Below are positions 11,934 through 23,051 of a stretch of DNA of 64,000 nt, in pieces; positions within the stretch are counted from its first letter, which is position 1; every line of letters starts with the position of its first letter. The notes below the pieces were generated by a model that searched no databases, had not been told where the DNA came from, and was given only the letters and a program-made list of their open reading frames with translations. Source of the stretch: Takakia lepidozioides (lineage: Eukaryota > Streptophyta > Takakiopsida > Takakiales > Takakiaceae); NCBI GenBank assembly GCA_030704615.1, contig CM060732.1, forward strand, positions 65,577,053-65,641,052, in the 5' to 3' direction. The translations under genes and the position numbers were made by a program.

Positions 11934-14900
11934 CTAGAGGCCATCCCATGGTCGGGGCCGCAGCAGTCGCTTCATAAATTCGTAAGTCATGAACACAATG
12001 CCAACGCTGGGAATGACCTTGAAGTACTCTGGTACTATTCCCCTATATAGCCCAATCCACCCCTCTGTCTGGATTATGTGTTTGAATGTACCAGCCAGCC
12101 CTGACTTGTACACCAAAGCTCGTCCCCCTGCCCCTTCTAATTGCATACGCCGCCTCACCAAATCAATTGGGAACGTTGCTGCATTTGCCAGTTATTCGAA
12201 AGGTCAATATCTTTTGTCTTCTGTAACCAACATAATCTACCCCCGCTTCAATCTCTCCCATTAGCCCCTTACCAAACAAATCCACCCCCTTCCTTTCCAT
12301 TTTTCCATAACCAAAGGGACAAACTAAGAGCTAATGTGGAGACAGTTTGTTCAATCAAATGTAAATCAGGTGAAGCTATGTAGTAAATAACTTGGACAGA
12401 GTAGCTTTCTACCTGTGGAAGAGCAAATCCCAGCAAGGCTGCCGCACCCAAGGCTCACAAGTACGGGAGACTGATCTGGCCTGCATTTTCAAACACGCTT
12501 CAATAATAAGCTGCCTGCATGGTATGGAAACCCAAATCCACTACAACAAGTGCACAACTTACTTGCCTTACCCTAGTCTGGTGACCAAATTGGCTCAACT
12601 ACCAGAAATAATTGAACCGACACATGGCCTCCCAGGTGCACTGAACAATCAATCAGGCCCTGGGCACTAGGTGACAACTAGTCTGAGAAAAGCTCTCGAC
12701 CTCATGCTCAGCACAAAGTGCTGATGCAAAGACTTGGCCACAAATTGGTGAGCCACCTTAATATAGGCGCTCTAGCCTCATGTAGCATCTTCTGTGCATG
12801 ACGATGTGCAACAGGTTGGATGAGGTTGCAATTCATAAAGGCCAACAACCACTCCAATTGTCATGAGAGAAACAAGGCGGGATGTTCCACTGCTGGATGC
12901 TGGGAGGAGTGGATAATGGATACCGTCCTCGTCGATGGACAAAGAGCTCCTTTCAGGATGTCTCAAGTTGTAAAATGGTTCACTACATAGAGGAGGTTAT
13001 GGGAGTGGGCTTAAGGCAAACTGCAGAAAGAGCGGTGAGTAAAGGCCAAAAACGTCTCCGTGAATATCATATCCCACCGCTATCAAGCTTTCATCAGTAC
13101 AACGAGCAAGGAAAGAATCAGCACAGAAAAAGAAGACTGACCTTCGAGCAACCCACATTGACTTCAGAGTTTCATAGACGCAAAAATTTATTGCAATGTT
13201 GGGCCCCACTCCCTGTTTGGACAGAGCAGAACCAGTCTTAGGCAAGGAAACCAAAAAAGGAGAAAGACAACATACAATGCAATTGTCATCATCAGACGTC
13301 ACAAACTAAGAGAGGAAGGAGAGAAAGACACACAGAAGTTGGGCATTAAGCACCCTATCTGAGGTTTAATTAGTTGCATTTGGTGTCAAAAACATAAGGG
13401 TCAAGAACTATCTTCACTACCGAAAGGCTTAAACAGTGTACTGCATCATATCTGGCCTTCCATGCGGGCAAGAGCCGGTTGGGCATCACTGGAACCCCAC
13501 CCGTTATGTGACTTGGGAACCCTTCAGCAATGCCCGACGGACGTTTACCTGCATGCATACCAGTAGTAACGTGTTCCCGGATTCCATTATCAGCCAGGCT
13601 TTTGTTTGAAATTCTCCCCTGACTACCACGGGGATCAGCCAAAGCTGCTAGTTGCTATATCTTTTGGGTACATTATTTACACAAGATCACTGTTAATTCA
13701 TTCATGTTCGAGTGTACAAGAAAAATCACATGGTCAATCACTTGGTTTTGTCCACACTTCAAAGTAGGCTTCAAATCTAAGGGGATGGGTCCCAGCCCTT
13801 GTCTCTCATACACACTAAAGCCTCAGCTCAAAGCACTTGAGGAAAGCTGTGGCATTCAAAAAGTGACCAAAGGTGACAAGAAACTTTTATCTCCCTAGAT
13901 GCAACGCGTCATCTAAAACACAGACCCCTGTGATGGACATTTAGGTATAAACAACATCATAACAAAAATATCTTACTTGTGTAACGGGCATCCTTAAGCA
14001 TTTGGCTAGATCTTCCACCCTGAATGATCAAACTGGGGATCCCAGCATGAACAAACACTACAGGGACAACTTCAGTGAACACAATTACTCTAACTCCCTT
14101 CCTAGCAAGTTGCTGTAAAACTGAAGGGAAGAAGTTTTGAAGGAATGTGTTAAGCAGTAAACTTAACAAAAATCAGCAGAAGTCATAAGATCACTTACCA
14201 ACAGAGTGGGACCTAAGCCCTTGTAGAGGCCCTTGAAACCTTCCTCACGATGGATTGTTATCAGTGCATGTGTTATGCCCCTGTAGTACATGTCACTTGT
14301 CTGCCACAATCCCCCCCACGGTCCAACTTGAGAGAACGTCCAACTTGAACTGTTTCAATTGCTTAAAACATAGAATGAAGACAAATTGGAGGTGGACATA
14401 ACGGCTCACAAAAGATCTTAACCAGAGGAACAGGCTGTTTTCCTCTCTCAATCACCTATTCAAAAGAAATAGGCAAAGCGAACCTGCCACTAAATTACAA
14501 CAGATTTCTCACACTCGAATGTTCAGATACACGGCAAGATGGAGTCTGAGATAACCCATCTATCAGGCGTGGTAGAAAAATCTGTTAAGACACCAGCTGG
14601 GTGCAAAAACTATTGCCGCTCTACCCAATTCCAAAGCACCCTTGAAGTTTACTACTGTTCATTCAGGACTTGATAAGCAGCATTAGCCTTATGTGGGTTA
14701 TAGCTTCTTCACACTGAAAAGGTATGGCACTCATAAATCTCACTTGTGTTGCCAAGCGGGTTCGAACCAGGTCCAAAGGGTAAGTCAAAGATGCAGCCGT
14801 GATACCAGCTCCACCGCCAGCAAACAAACGTGTACCCATTCCCACTCCAAGGCTCTCTTGCCTTCCTTCTATGCCCAAAAATCTCCTAAAAAACTGCAAA

Positions 14901-16336
14901 TAAGTAGCCATTTGCAATCAGTATTTCCCATGTCTGTCACAACAATTCAAGAACCCACTTCAATTATGAACATATTTCGGGTAAAACTCCACAAATCCTT
15001 GAGGACACGACTTCACTTAAGTCCCAGCGGCAATAAACAACACAGTTGCAATGGTTCACCAAGGAAGGATAGCAGGAAATGCCTCACCATTTTGTACTGC
15101 TCATAAGCGAAAAAACTGATGGATGAATAGGGAAGCCGATGCACAATGGTCACTCCATTGCCCTTCCAAAACGCTCTGAACCCTTCTTCCCGCAATATTC
15201 TTGAGGCTTCAGTGAGAATTCTGGGGCGGCTTAACTTGGCACCGTCTGAGTGCATGCCTTGGACCTTTGATGCCATGGCCCACCCCCCAAACAATAGAAA
15301 ATAAAAAATCAGAACCAGAGAAAGCTCCATCATAGGACACAAGAACACATATAACCCCTTTGCTCCAATAGCTCATCCATTGCCATACTTAGATCATCTT
15401 TCTTGGGTTTCATAAACTTCTATTTGCATATTCCCGATTGAAAATCCCATCTCTCCCACTTTCAGAACACTTGTCATAGTTCCTCTCTCATCTTTTCCTA
15501 CAGTGTCTTAAGCAGGTCTGAAGATTCATGGTGTTCAGCTCAAAGAAAGTGTCAAATTAGATATGGTAGAACTACCATATGCCCCTTTCCATTAGACAAA
15601 CTTTATCCGATCTTCAGCCCTAATTATGTAAAGGCAGCAGAGGATTTTGACAGCTCTTTCGGAAAATTGCACTTCAGTTTCAAGCCGAGCACTCTCCCAC
15701 CCCTCTCATCTACGGAGTTTCCCTGGATGACTTTGAGCCTCAAATCAACTGACAAGGTCGAGCAGATTATGTATTCAGTCACTGACATATTAGGGTATTA
15801 TGCATGGATCTCGCAGTCACCAAATCGATGAGGCTGAAGTACACGATTTCCCCAAAGAACCACGCATGAAAGGCCTTCTAACGGGTCAAACTGCCGCTGT
15901 CAATTCCGTAGATGTCATTTCAAGCGGTTCGTCATGCAGACAACCGAAAGTAGGCTATTGGGATGGTAGTATTGCATAAGGTATCTAACAAAATTGACTT
16001 GGGAATACATACACTAAGGAGGCTCCAGTGACTAAGAGATACCTGGAAGAGAATGGTGAGGCGGGAAAGAGGCGCTATGCAAGTTTTGCTGAAAGCGCCG
16101 GCAACTCCACCGGCAAGGAGCTGGGACGCGGTGCTGATCTGTGAGGGGCGCGCCACCTCCCTCACTTGCGCCTCCTGGACCACGGTGGCGGACCGCACGG
16201 CATTGTTACTGCCGGGCGTTGCGATGGACTCGTCGACGGTCCCTGCCAGTGCTCTGTGCGCACCGTCCACCAAACCTACTATCGGACCGCTGCCTGCATG
16301 TAGCCGTCCTTCTGCTGCCGCTGCCTTCGTTTGCAT
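11934..16336 (-). CDS. Mitochondrial carrier family protein (SLC25-type), complete, 7 exons
   Basis: A six-helix carrier that exchanges nucleotide, CoA or related solutes across an organelle inner membrane; the exact substrate cannot be read from sequence. Exons: 16336-16043, 15264-15088, 14893-14744, 14300-14199, 13212-13142, 12480-12413, 12178-11934. All have GT..AG boundaries, compatible phases and a TAG stop, giving about 368 residues. Three repeat signatures are visible: KTCIAPLSRLTILFQ (repeat 1), TYPLDLVRTRLATQ (repeat 2) and TFPIDLVRRRMQLEG (repeat 3). The block LLAGGVAGAFSKTC followed by FRAFWKGN and HRLPYSS is typical of the plant clade that includes At3g53940, At3g55640 and At2g37890 (family knowledge). 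The first about 75 residues are Ala-rich and poorly conserved. The frame stays open upstream of the chosen ATG, so the N-terminus is the least certain part. Confidence 0.92.
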
Positions 16337-18870
16337 TCCTGCCCCTTCCCTCTCAGCTGTTGCACATGCTGCAGCTCCAAATCTTGTAGCGACCAATACA
16401 CATGAAACAATCAAGCTCCGATCGACCGCCTCCTCCTCCGCTTTCTTTGCTCCTCCTTCTTGGATCCAACCACAGAAAACACGGCAAGATCACAAGGTTG
16501 CACGCATCAAAACCAACGTACCCTCACCCTTCCCACGTAAGTATCTCATGACCAACACAAAACCCTAAACCGGTCCACCTCTTCGAGAGTGCATGAAACG
16601 TGGAAATCCTTGACCGGCCTACTTTCCTCCTATCCTATTTTATTTTTTTGGATATTCCGATTCCTGAGCGGATGTTACACTACAGCCCAGCGGCCCTTCC
16701 CGAGTGAAATTTCCGGTGTTGGGAGGGTATTGGGTGCATAACCGAGGTTTGGAGGCATTTTGTCAACGTGGCAGAGTTTAATTTGTCCTGGACAGGCCTG
16801 TCACTCGCCGTAGCCCACCACCACTGGGTTGTGTCCGGTAGACGGGAAGGCTTGACCAGCTACTGGGTATAGCCGGACACCAAGAGTGTTCTCGCTATAC
16901 CCCCGGTCTCGCCTCCCCGGCTACCTAGTCCGTAGAGGGTATCAACACAAGTATCAATGCGGGTATGTGGACCCGGACCCAATTGTTCAAAACCTACCCG
17001 CCGTTTAAGTCCTGAGCTGATAATGATGCTAAGACCCAGACTTGGAGGCTAGGATAACGCTTTGGTGATATTGACATTGATATTTATGAGGGCTAAAAAA
17101 AACTAGATTTTCCACATATCGGGGCCTTACGACACTAGCGGCAGAGGAAGTCCCCGCAACGTGCTGAAGGCATGCTGATTGGTTGATGGATCATAAACTG
17201 ACACCCTCACCTACCACACGGGAGGAACGGCAGCTAGACGGCAATGTGACGTGATGCTTATGTCCGTGAAAGTAGGATTTCCAGGGACTATTGCCTGGAA
17301 ATCCGAAATGTTAGGGAACTTCTTTGTCTGATGTGTTCCTTCTCGTGGTGGCCCTCATCCGAGTCATTCATTTTTGCTTCTCAATGATATGTTCCGTGCC
17401 GATTGCTGCTCATGCGGTAGCGTTGGTTTGGCCTACTCTCCATAACATACACGTGCTACAATCCTAGCCAAGGACTTCCATGTCACTCGAGCTCACTGTT
17501 GCTCTTGTGGTAAGGCCCTCAATATCAAGTGGCTGGACATGTCACATTAAATGTTATATTATAGTTTCGAAACCTATCCCTGTCGCTTCAGGGATTTACT
17601 ACCCCCTTAAAAATAAATCAGCAAGTGATACTAATATTTAAACGCTATCAAACATTGCCCAAATTTACACACCATACCTTAAAAATACAAACTACTTAAA
17701 GTACTTAGGAATATTTACTAACTTTATAATTCTAGCCACCTAAATAAGTACATTAATATTTGTATTAGTTAATGATTAAATAATATTTTGATTTAATTAG
17801 TTAGTATTCCTCATCACTTTTACAAGTTTGGATAAATTTTTTATGGATATGGCGCTCTTAAAAAATGGTTGAAGAAACTTTTTTAAACCCGGCCCCGGGT
17901 TGATAAGAGTGTGTTATTATCCATGTTTGGTTGTTATTGATATGTTGTTTAATAATGTTAATAATGGGCTCGATTGGTAACCCTGGCTATGTAAAAACCT
18001 AAATAAATCTAGTACTGATCTCTGGCAGGTATGTCCACAACCTCACACCACCAAAACCCCAAACCAGCGGGTCTTACAAAAGATAATAACCTCCCAACAC
18101 TGGAAATTTCCCTTAAAAAAGAAAAAGAAAAAAAAGAAGACAAGAATACTTCCAGGCTTTTTCCGACTCCAAACGGAGGTCGGAAAAACAGCTCTGCTTA
18201 CTATGGAAAAACATTATGCAAAAACATTCACTTCTGATCATTGGTTTACTCTGTCACGGGGTGGTATCCCCACTTCAAGCCGTCACGCCCTTGGGTGGTT
18301 ATTTTTTCCACTTCTCTTAATATTTTTCCAGGGCCTCTGTCTGTTTTGGAAAAAAAAAAAAAAGAACGGCGGTCTCCACTAAGGGCCTCTTTATACTACC
18401 CACCATTCTGTTGCCAAATATGTGGTGGAGGCCCCCATTGGGTGAAACAGCCTCTCAGAAATCATCAGGCGGAATTTCAATTTGGAGTGGTGCATAGGTG
18501 CTTATGGTGGCACGGGAATTGCCCAAAGATGTAGGCAGTATTTTTTGAACAATTCCATGTATTGGGCCTTTGCTCGATTTGCAAAAGTGGGAGCAAAAAA
18601 GGCAGGCATGAGCGGTTATAGGGGTCATATGTTTGCAAAAGAAAAAACCAGGCCTAGGCGGACATGTACTGTTGCGTCCATAGGGTCAGTTACATGGTCT
18701 ATGTGATGAATGTGTTTATATACTTAGGTTTTCTAACACAGACAGAAAGTTCTAATTGGATTCTTATTTATAGGACTTAAATTCACTTGGAATTACTGAA
18801 GGGAAAGGCTTAAAACCTCGTACAACCATGAGGCACACCATGAAAAATAGAACAGGAATAGGGTGCCATA
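16337..18870. other. Intergenic region between divergent genes
   Basis: It contains the carrier upstream flank, an AT-rich stretch (about 17540-17990) and A-rich tracts near 18110-18145 and 18350-18365. No open frame here has recognisable similarity. The carrier (minus) and SDF2 (plus) are head-to-head, so both promoters must lie here. Confidence 0.6.
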
Positions 18871-18872
18871 GT

Positions 18873-18948
18873 GCCACGTCATATTTACCACGTCATCGTA
18901 GACACGTCATCGTCGTCACGCCACGTTGCCGTCGTCAACCACGTCATC
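18873..18948 (+). promoter_or_regulatory. Cluster of four CACGTCAT motifs upstream of SDF2 (UPR-element-like)
   Basis: CCACGTCAT or ACACGTCATC occurs at 18874-18882, 18888-18897, 18902-18911 and 18939-18948, with an additional CCACGTTG at 18921-18928, about 255-330 bp before the SDF2 ATG. CCACGTCATC is the core of plant unfolded-protein-response elements bound by bZIP28/bZIP60-type factors (established in Arabidopsis). SDF2 encodes an ER stress-induced chaperone partner, so the match between motif and gene function is meaningful. That the motifs act here is inference; similar ACGT clusters also occur in repeat-rich DNA at 36.2 kb. Confidence 0.55.
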
Positions 18949-19201
18949 GTCGTCATTTTTAGGTGTCGGTTGTAAGGGAACCTCGTTTTACATCCATCCG
19001 TCCGTCTGGCCGTCGGAGGTTTTCTTTTGTCCTTTTGGATCGAAGTGGAAGAAGAGTTTGAGACTTGTGCGCATGTGTTGTTGTGTAGGCCTTGTTTCTG
19101 GAAGGATCTGAAGGAGCGAGGAAGACTGTTAGGGTTTCAGATTTCCAAGGAGTTTTTCACGTGCAGCTTGTGCAGGATCGGTGTTTTAGGGGGCTTTGGC
19201 T

Positions 19202-21845
19202 ATGGGGTGGTTGACGCTGGCAGTGCTGACACTTCTTGGATTCTTTCATAACTCCGCCTCATCTCTTGTCGTTGCTTCCACCGAGGGCAACAAAGAGGTG
19301 GGTCGTATGGAGATCTTCAGAGACATTGTGAGTTGGAGCAGATTTGCAGATGGCGGGTTTGAAATTAAACTCATGGATTTATCTGGATCAGGTGACACAT
19401 GGGAGCGTAATAAAATTGTTGCACGAGCGCACCAAGTTTCGTCTGCATTCACACGAAGTGCCTTATGGATCGGGCAGCGGACAGCAATCTGTTACTGGCT
19501 TCCCAGGTGTTGAAGACGCCAACAGTTACTGGGTGAGTGTTCGCTTTACCTACTGGTTTGTTCTTATGGAATGTAGACTGCATTCCGAAGAATGTTGCCG
19601 AAGCTTTACTATGGACTTATACTCTGTTGGTGGGTGCTTTGAATGTGGGAGCTATGCAAGCCTTGCTCTCTGGTATCTTAGCATGGTTCTGTTGTGCTCA
19701 AAGATGGTACAGATTGTACGGGGTCCCGCTGAAAGTGAAGCCAAGCAAGGTGATGAGATCCCAAACAATTCTATCGTACGGTTCCAGCATGTTCGCACTC
19801 GCAAGTGGCTCCACAGTCACCTTCATCAGTCCCCAATTTCTGGCAATCTTGAGGTATACATTCCATATCACTGTGCCACACTGTTCTCTTTGCAGTTGCT
19901 CACAAAATGACTTCTAGTTTCAGATGTGAAGTATAGATCACATCAATACTCGGTCTTTGCCACCGAAACTACATCGAACAGGTCTCTGGTTTCTGTTCCC
20001 AGCCTGAAGTCAACCAATTTCCTCAAATGGGAAGGCAGCTACATAATCAATCAGACAGAGGCATTGACCTGTAATCAGAATATAAGGGCTCAAAATGCAC
20101 CATTTTCACGACCAATCTGCAGGCAGATGACAGGGCCAACCTACAGAAGGGCACCTAGCATTCCTTTTTATGGGCTGTCTTCTCAAGTCTACAGAGTCAT
20201 TTCTTCCTAGTAAGGTGTCCTTTCACATGAAGTCTACACTTTTAGGATATGCGCATGTCGAAATCATCATCAGTTTCATTAACCTGTCAATGTGTGGAAA
20301 CTGGGTTGCAATATGGAAAGTGAGTAGTTTTTAATTTTTGTAAGGAGACACCGAGTTTGATTCTGAATGCAGGTGAGTGCCTTTGGAGGAGACGATCAAA
20401 CTGATACAGGCGATAACTGGAGGTATCTCCTTTTCGACATGTGCTCCTCCGTTTTACAAGTGCCACATTGTCACTCCTGGATTGGATATTATGTTTTTTA
20501 GCAAGCTGGCAAGTCCTGGTTTCTTATCAACATTTAGTCACCTTGTATTTGCATTGTTGTTGTCCATTGTGAGTGTGATGGAGATTACTGGTCCTGAGTT
20601 TCCTGTCCTGGTAGTGAACACTCCCAGGCGGTTATCTCACAGGCAACATGCGGTACGTATGTCATTCTCAATGTTCACAGGAACAGTGAATGAATTTATC
20701 TTTACCATTAGTTTGATGTGCTCTGTTTTATTGTTTAAGCAAGCATTCCACCTTCCTGTGGACATCACTGCCAGGGATTGAGGAAACCGTTTTGTGCACG
20801 TCCATTTGTATGTCTTCTGTTATATCTGAGTGTATCTGCTGATACCCCTTGTTGTTTCTGCTAGGGAGGATTGATCTCATATTGTAGTGTAGAGCAGTTG
20901 TTGAGGGGAACCGCTGAAGACAGGGGGTGGTGTGGCAGGCTGGAGGTAGAGGGAAAGGGCAATGTGTGGCTAAGAAACCAAAAGGTGCGGCTGCGGCATG
21001 TGGACACGAATGGTTACCTCCATAGCCATGACAAGAAATACAGCCGTATTGTCGCCGGTCAGCAAGAGGTGAGCTTTGGTCAGTAACTGGACAGGTCTTT
21101 TGTACAGAAACATGCGTGCCAAAATTTTATGTGTCATGATACTCTGTCACACTATTGCAGAATTGGTAGTCTGGAATAAATCGTATCTTAGTCTTCAGGT
21201 CATTGGAGTCTTTGCATCTGCTCTCAATCTTTGCTTCTTAGCCGGTCAATCACCTAGGTGCAGGTATGGCTGAAATTTAATACATGATGGGCAGCTTAGA
21301 CTCATATTTAGGTGCTTTCGCATTTCAACCAGATGTTGCAGATAGGCCACTGGTTTAGACACTGTTGGCTTTCTAGCAGTTGGACCCAGTGGAAGTATGC
21401 TTACCCAGTCCACCCAGCATGGTGGCAGACACTATCTTGCGAAACTGAGTACCCCGGGACATCAGTTTTTTGGGGACAAATAATATCTTTTCTATTGTAC
21501 TGTAAGTGGCCATGTTGAGGTTTGCACCTCCAAAGAGTAGGCAATATTCCAAATGGATCAAGGTAGCTCCTCAAGGTTAATGTTTCTCTATTCCGGCTTG
21601 GACTCATCTCGCAATTGTCAAATATAGTCTCTTTTATGTTAGGACAGTCTCACTACCTGCAACAAAATGTTTGTGGAAGGAACTTCCTCAGATTACAATT
21701 TATTAGTTGTGTCCAGCCCAGGCTGTTTAAAGAGCTTGGGTGGTGGGTGGCAATTGTGTAGGTGTGCGGTGTGATGAAAAAGACAGCTGACAACATCTGG
21801 TCTGCTGCTGAAGGAGTCTATTTTCCTGCAAATAGTGATGTTTGA
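19202..21845 (+). CDS. SDF2: Stromal cell-derived factor 2-like protein (SDF2), complete, 6 exons
   Basis: SDF2 works in the ER lumen with ERdj3B and BiP in glycoprotein quality control, including receptor-kinase maturation (known in Arabidopsis). Exons: 19202-19297, 19392-19532, 19713-19853, 20373-20422, 20888-21068, 21762-21845. Introns are GT..AG, phases fit, and the stop is TGA, giving 230 residues. An N-terminal signal peptide (MGWLTLAVLTLLGFF) is followed by three MIR repeats, with landmarks FRLHSHEVPYGSGSGQQS, RKWLHSHLHQSPISGN and YLHSHDKKYSRIVAGQQE and the conserved end TADNIWSAAEGVYFP. There is no HDEL-type tail, as expected for SDF2, which is retained through its partner. The acceptor of exon 5 (TATTGTAG) is the least certain because other AGs lie close by. 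Confidence 0.94.
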
Positions 21846-22379
21846 TACCAATCTACACGGGATGGCCATCATTTGCTCGATGGTTATTCCTCATATTTAG
21901 GACGTTGCCACATCCCTGGTGTTGATGCGTTGAAGAGAACCTGGTTGGTTGACTACCTTGATTCAGTCTGTGGCCCAAGGGCTTGAATTGAGGGGAAACT
22001 CGTTGTCTTCTTGGCAGTAGGACTAACATCCACACACTCAGTTTGCAGGGGAGTGTTATCTTGGTAAAACTTTTCTTTTAATCAACTTAAGCAGAAGTAT
22101 TTAAGGTGTACATCAGGCTTGGATGATTACATTCAGCTGTTTGGTTCTGTGTGCTTTGGTACTAACTATTCATCGAAGTGGAGACACTCTAATGCTGAGA
22201 GAGGAGATGGCTGCGATCACCCTTTGCACAATCTTTTATAATTTTCCATTTATCTTGCTTCAGTCGTCATCACACTTGAAGACCGCGTCACCACGCGCCC
22301 AGAAAGAAGTGGAGTGTATTCCCGCGGATTGGCACCCTTTACCACGGAAACAAGCTGGACGACATAATAAAAGGCATTG

Positions 22380-22740
22380 AATAAAGGATGGATGAATGTA
22401 CAGTTGGATGATAAACAGATGGATGAGTGTGAAAAATGAATGTAGATGGATGAATGAGGGATGGATAAGAGTCAAATGGATGAATGTATAATGGATGTTG
22501 AGCAATGACAAACATTCATGACAAGAAGATGCATGACTAAAACTTTAGACGAATGCACAACGTATATGACATGAGTGTGGAAGGTTTGTAGGATGGATTA
22601 AAGAGTACAGAGGATGAATGCACAATGGATGTTGAACAAAGGAAAACATTCATGAATGGAGCACGCATGAATACACTGTAGATGAAAGCACAATGGATAT
22701 GACAAGAGTGAGGGAGGTTTGTGAGATGGATTCATACATA
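22380..22740. repeat. Tandem GATGAATG-rich minisatellite between convergent genes
   Basis: GATGGATGAATG-type motifs fill the interval. Two copies of a longer unit of about 132 bp are visible (starting near 22483 and 22615), each containing AATGGATGTTGA and AAACATTCATGA and ending GGAGGTTTGTGAGATGG or a variant. It separates the 3' ends of SDF2 (plus) and the methyltransferase gene (minus). Confidence 0.7.
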
Positions 22741-23051
22741 TTACAATTTAAATGGTAGTTGATTCTTTGATTATTTTTCTTTCCAAAAGAACAACTACGG
22801 TGGAGGAAGGGGATTCAACGTTTTCCAAAGAGGATGAAACAGAATAGTAAAAGAACATAGTTCAGTCTGACTCAGAGTCAGTACAATGTATCCCCACTTC
22901 CTCTGCATCTAAGTCTAAGTATTTAAGAACTCCGGATCTACGCTGGCTACACCTACGGCCGGGCAGTAAAAATTCAGGGGATAGGGACTCGGCCGCGTGA
23001 AGTGCCATTGCTTCGGCATAACCAGGAAGCAGAAAATTGGAAAGGGGGCTG

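Noticed and set aside
12778-12966. Possible carrier exon (minus)
   Set aside because: The carrier is complete without it: exon 5 (ends 13142) and exon 6 (12480-12413) join in phase and give the conserved VSLGCGSLAG block.
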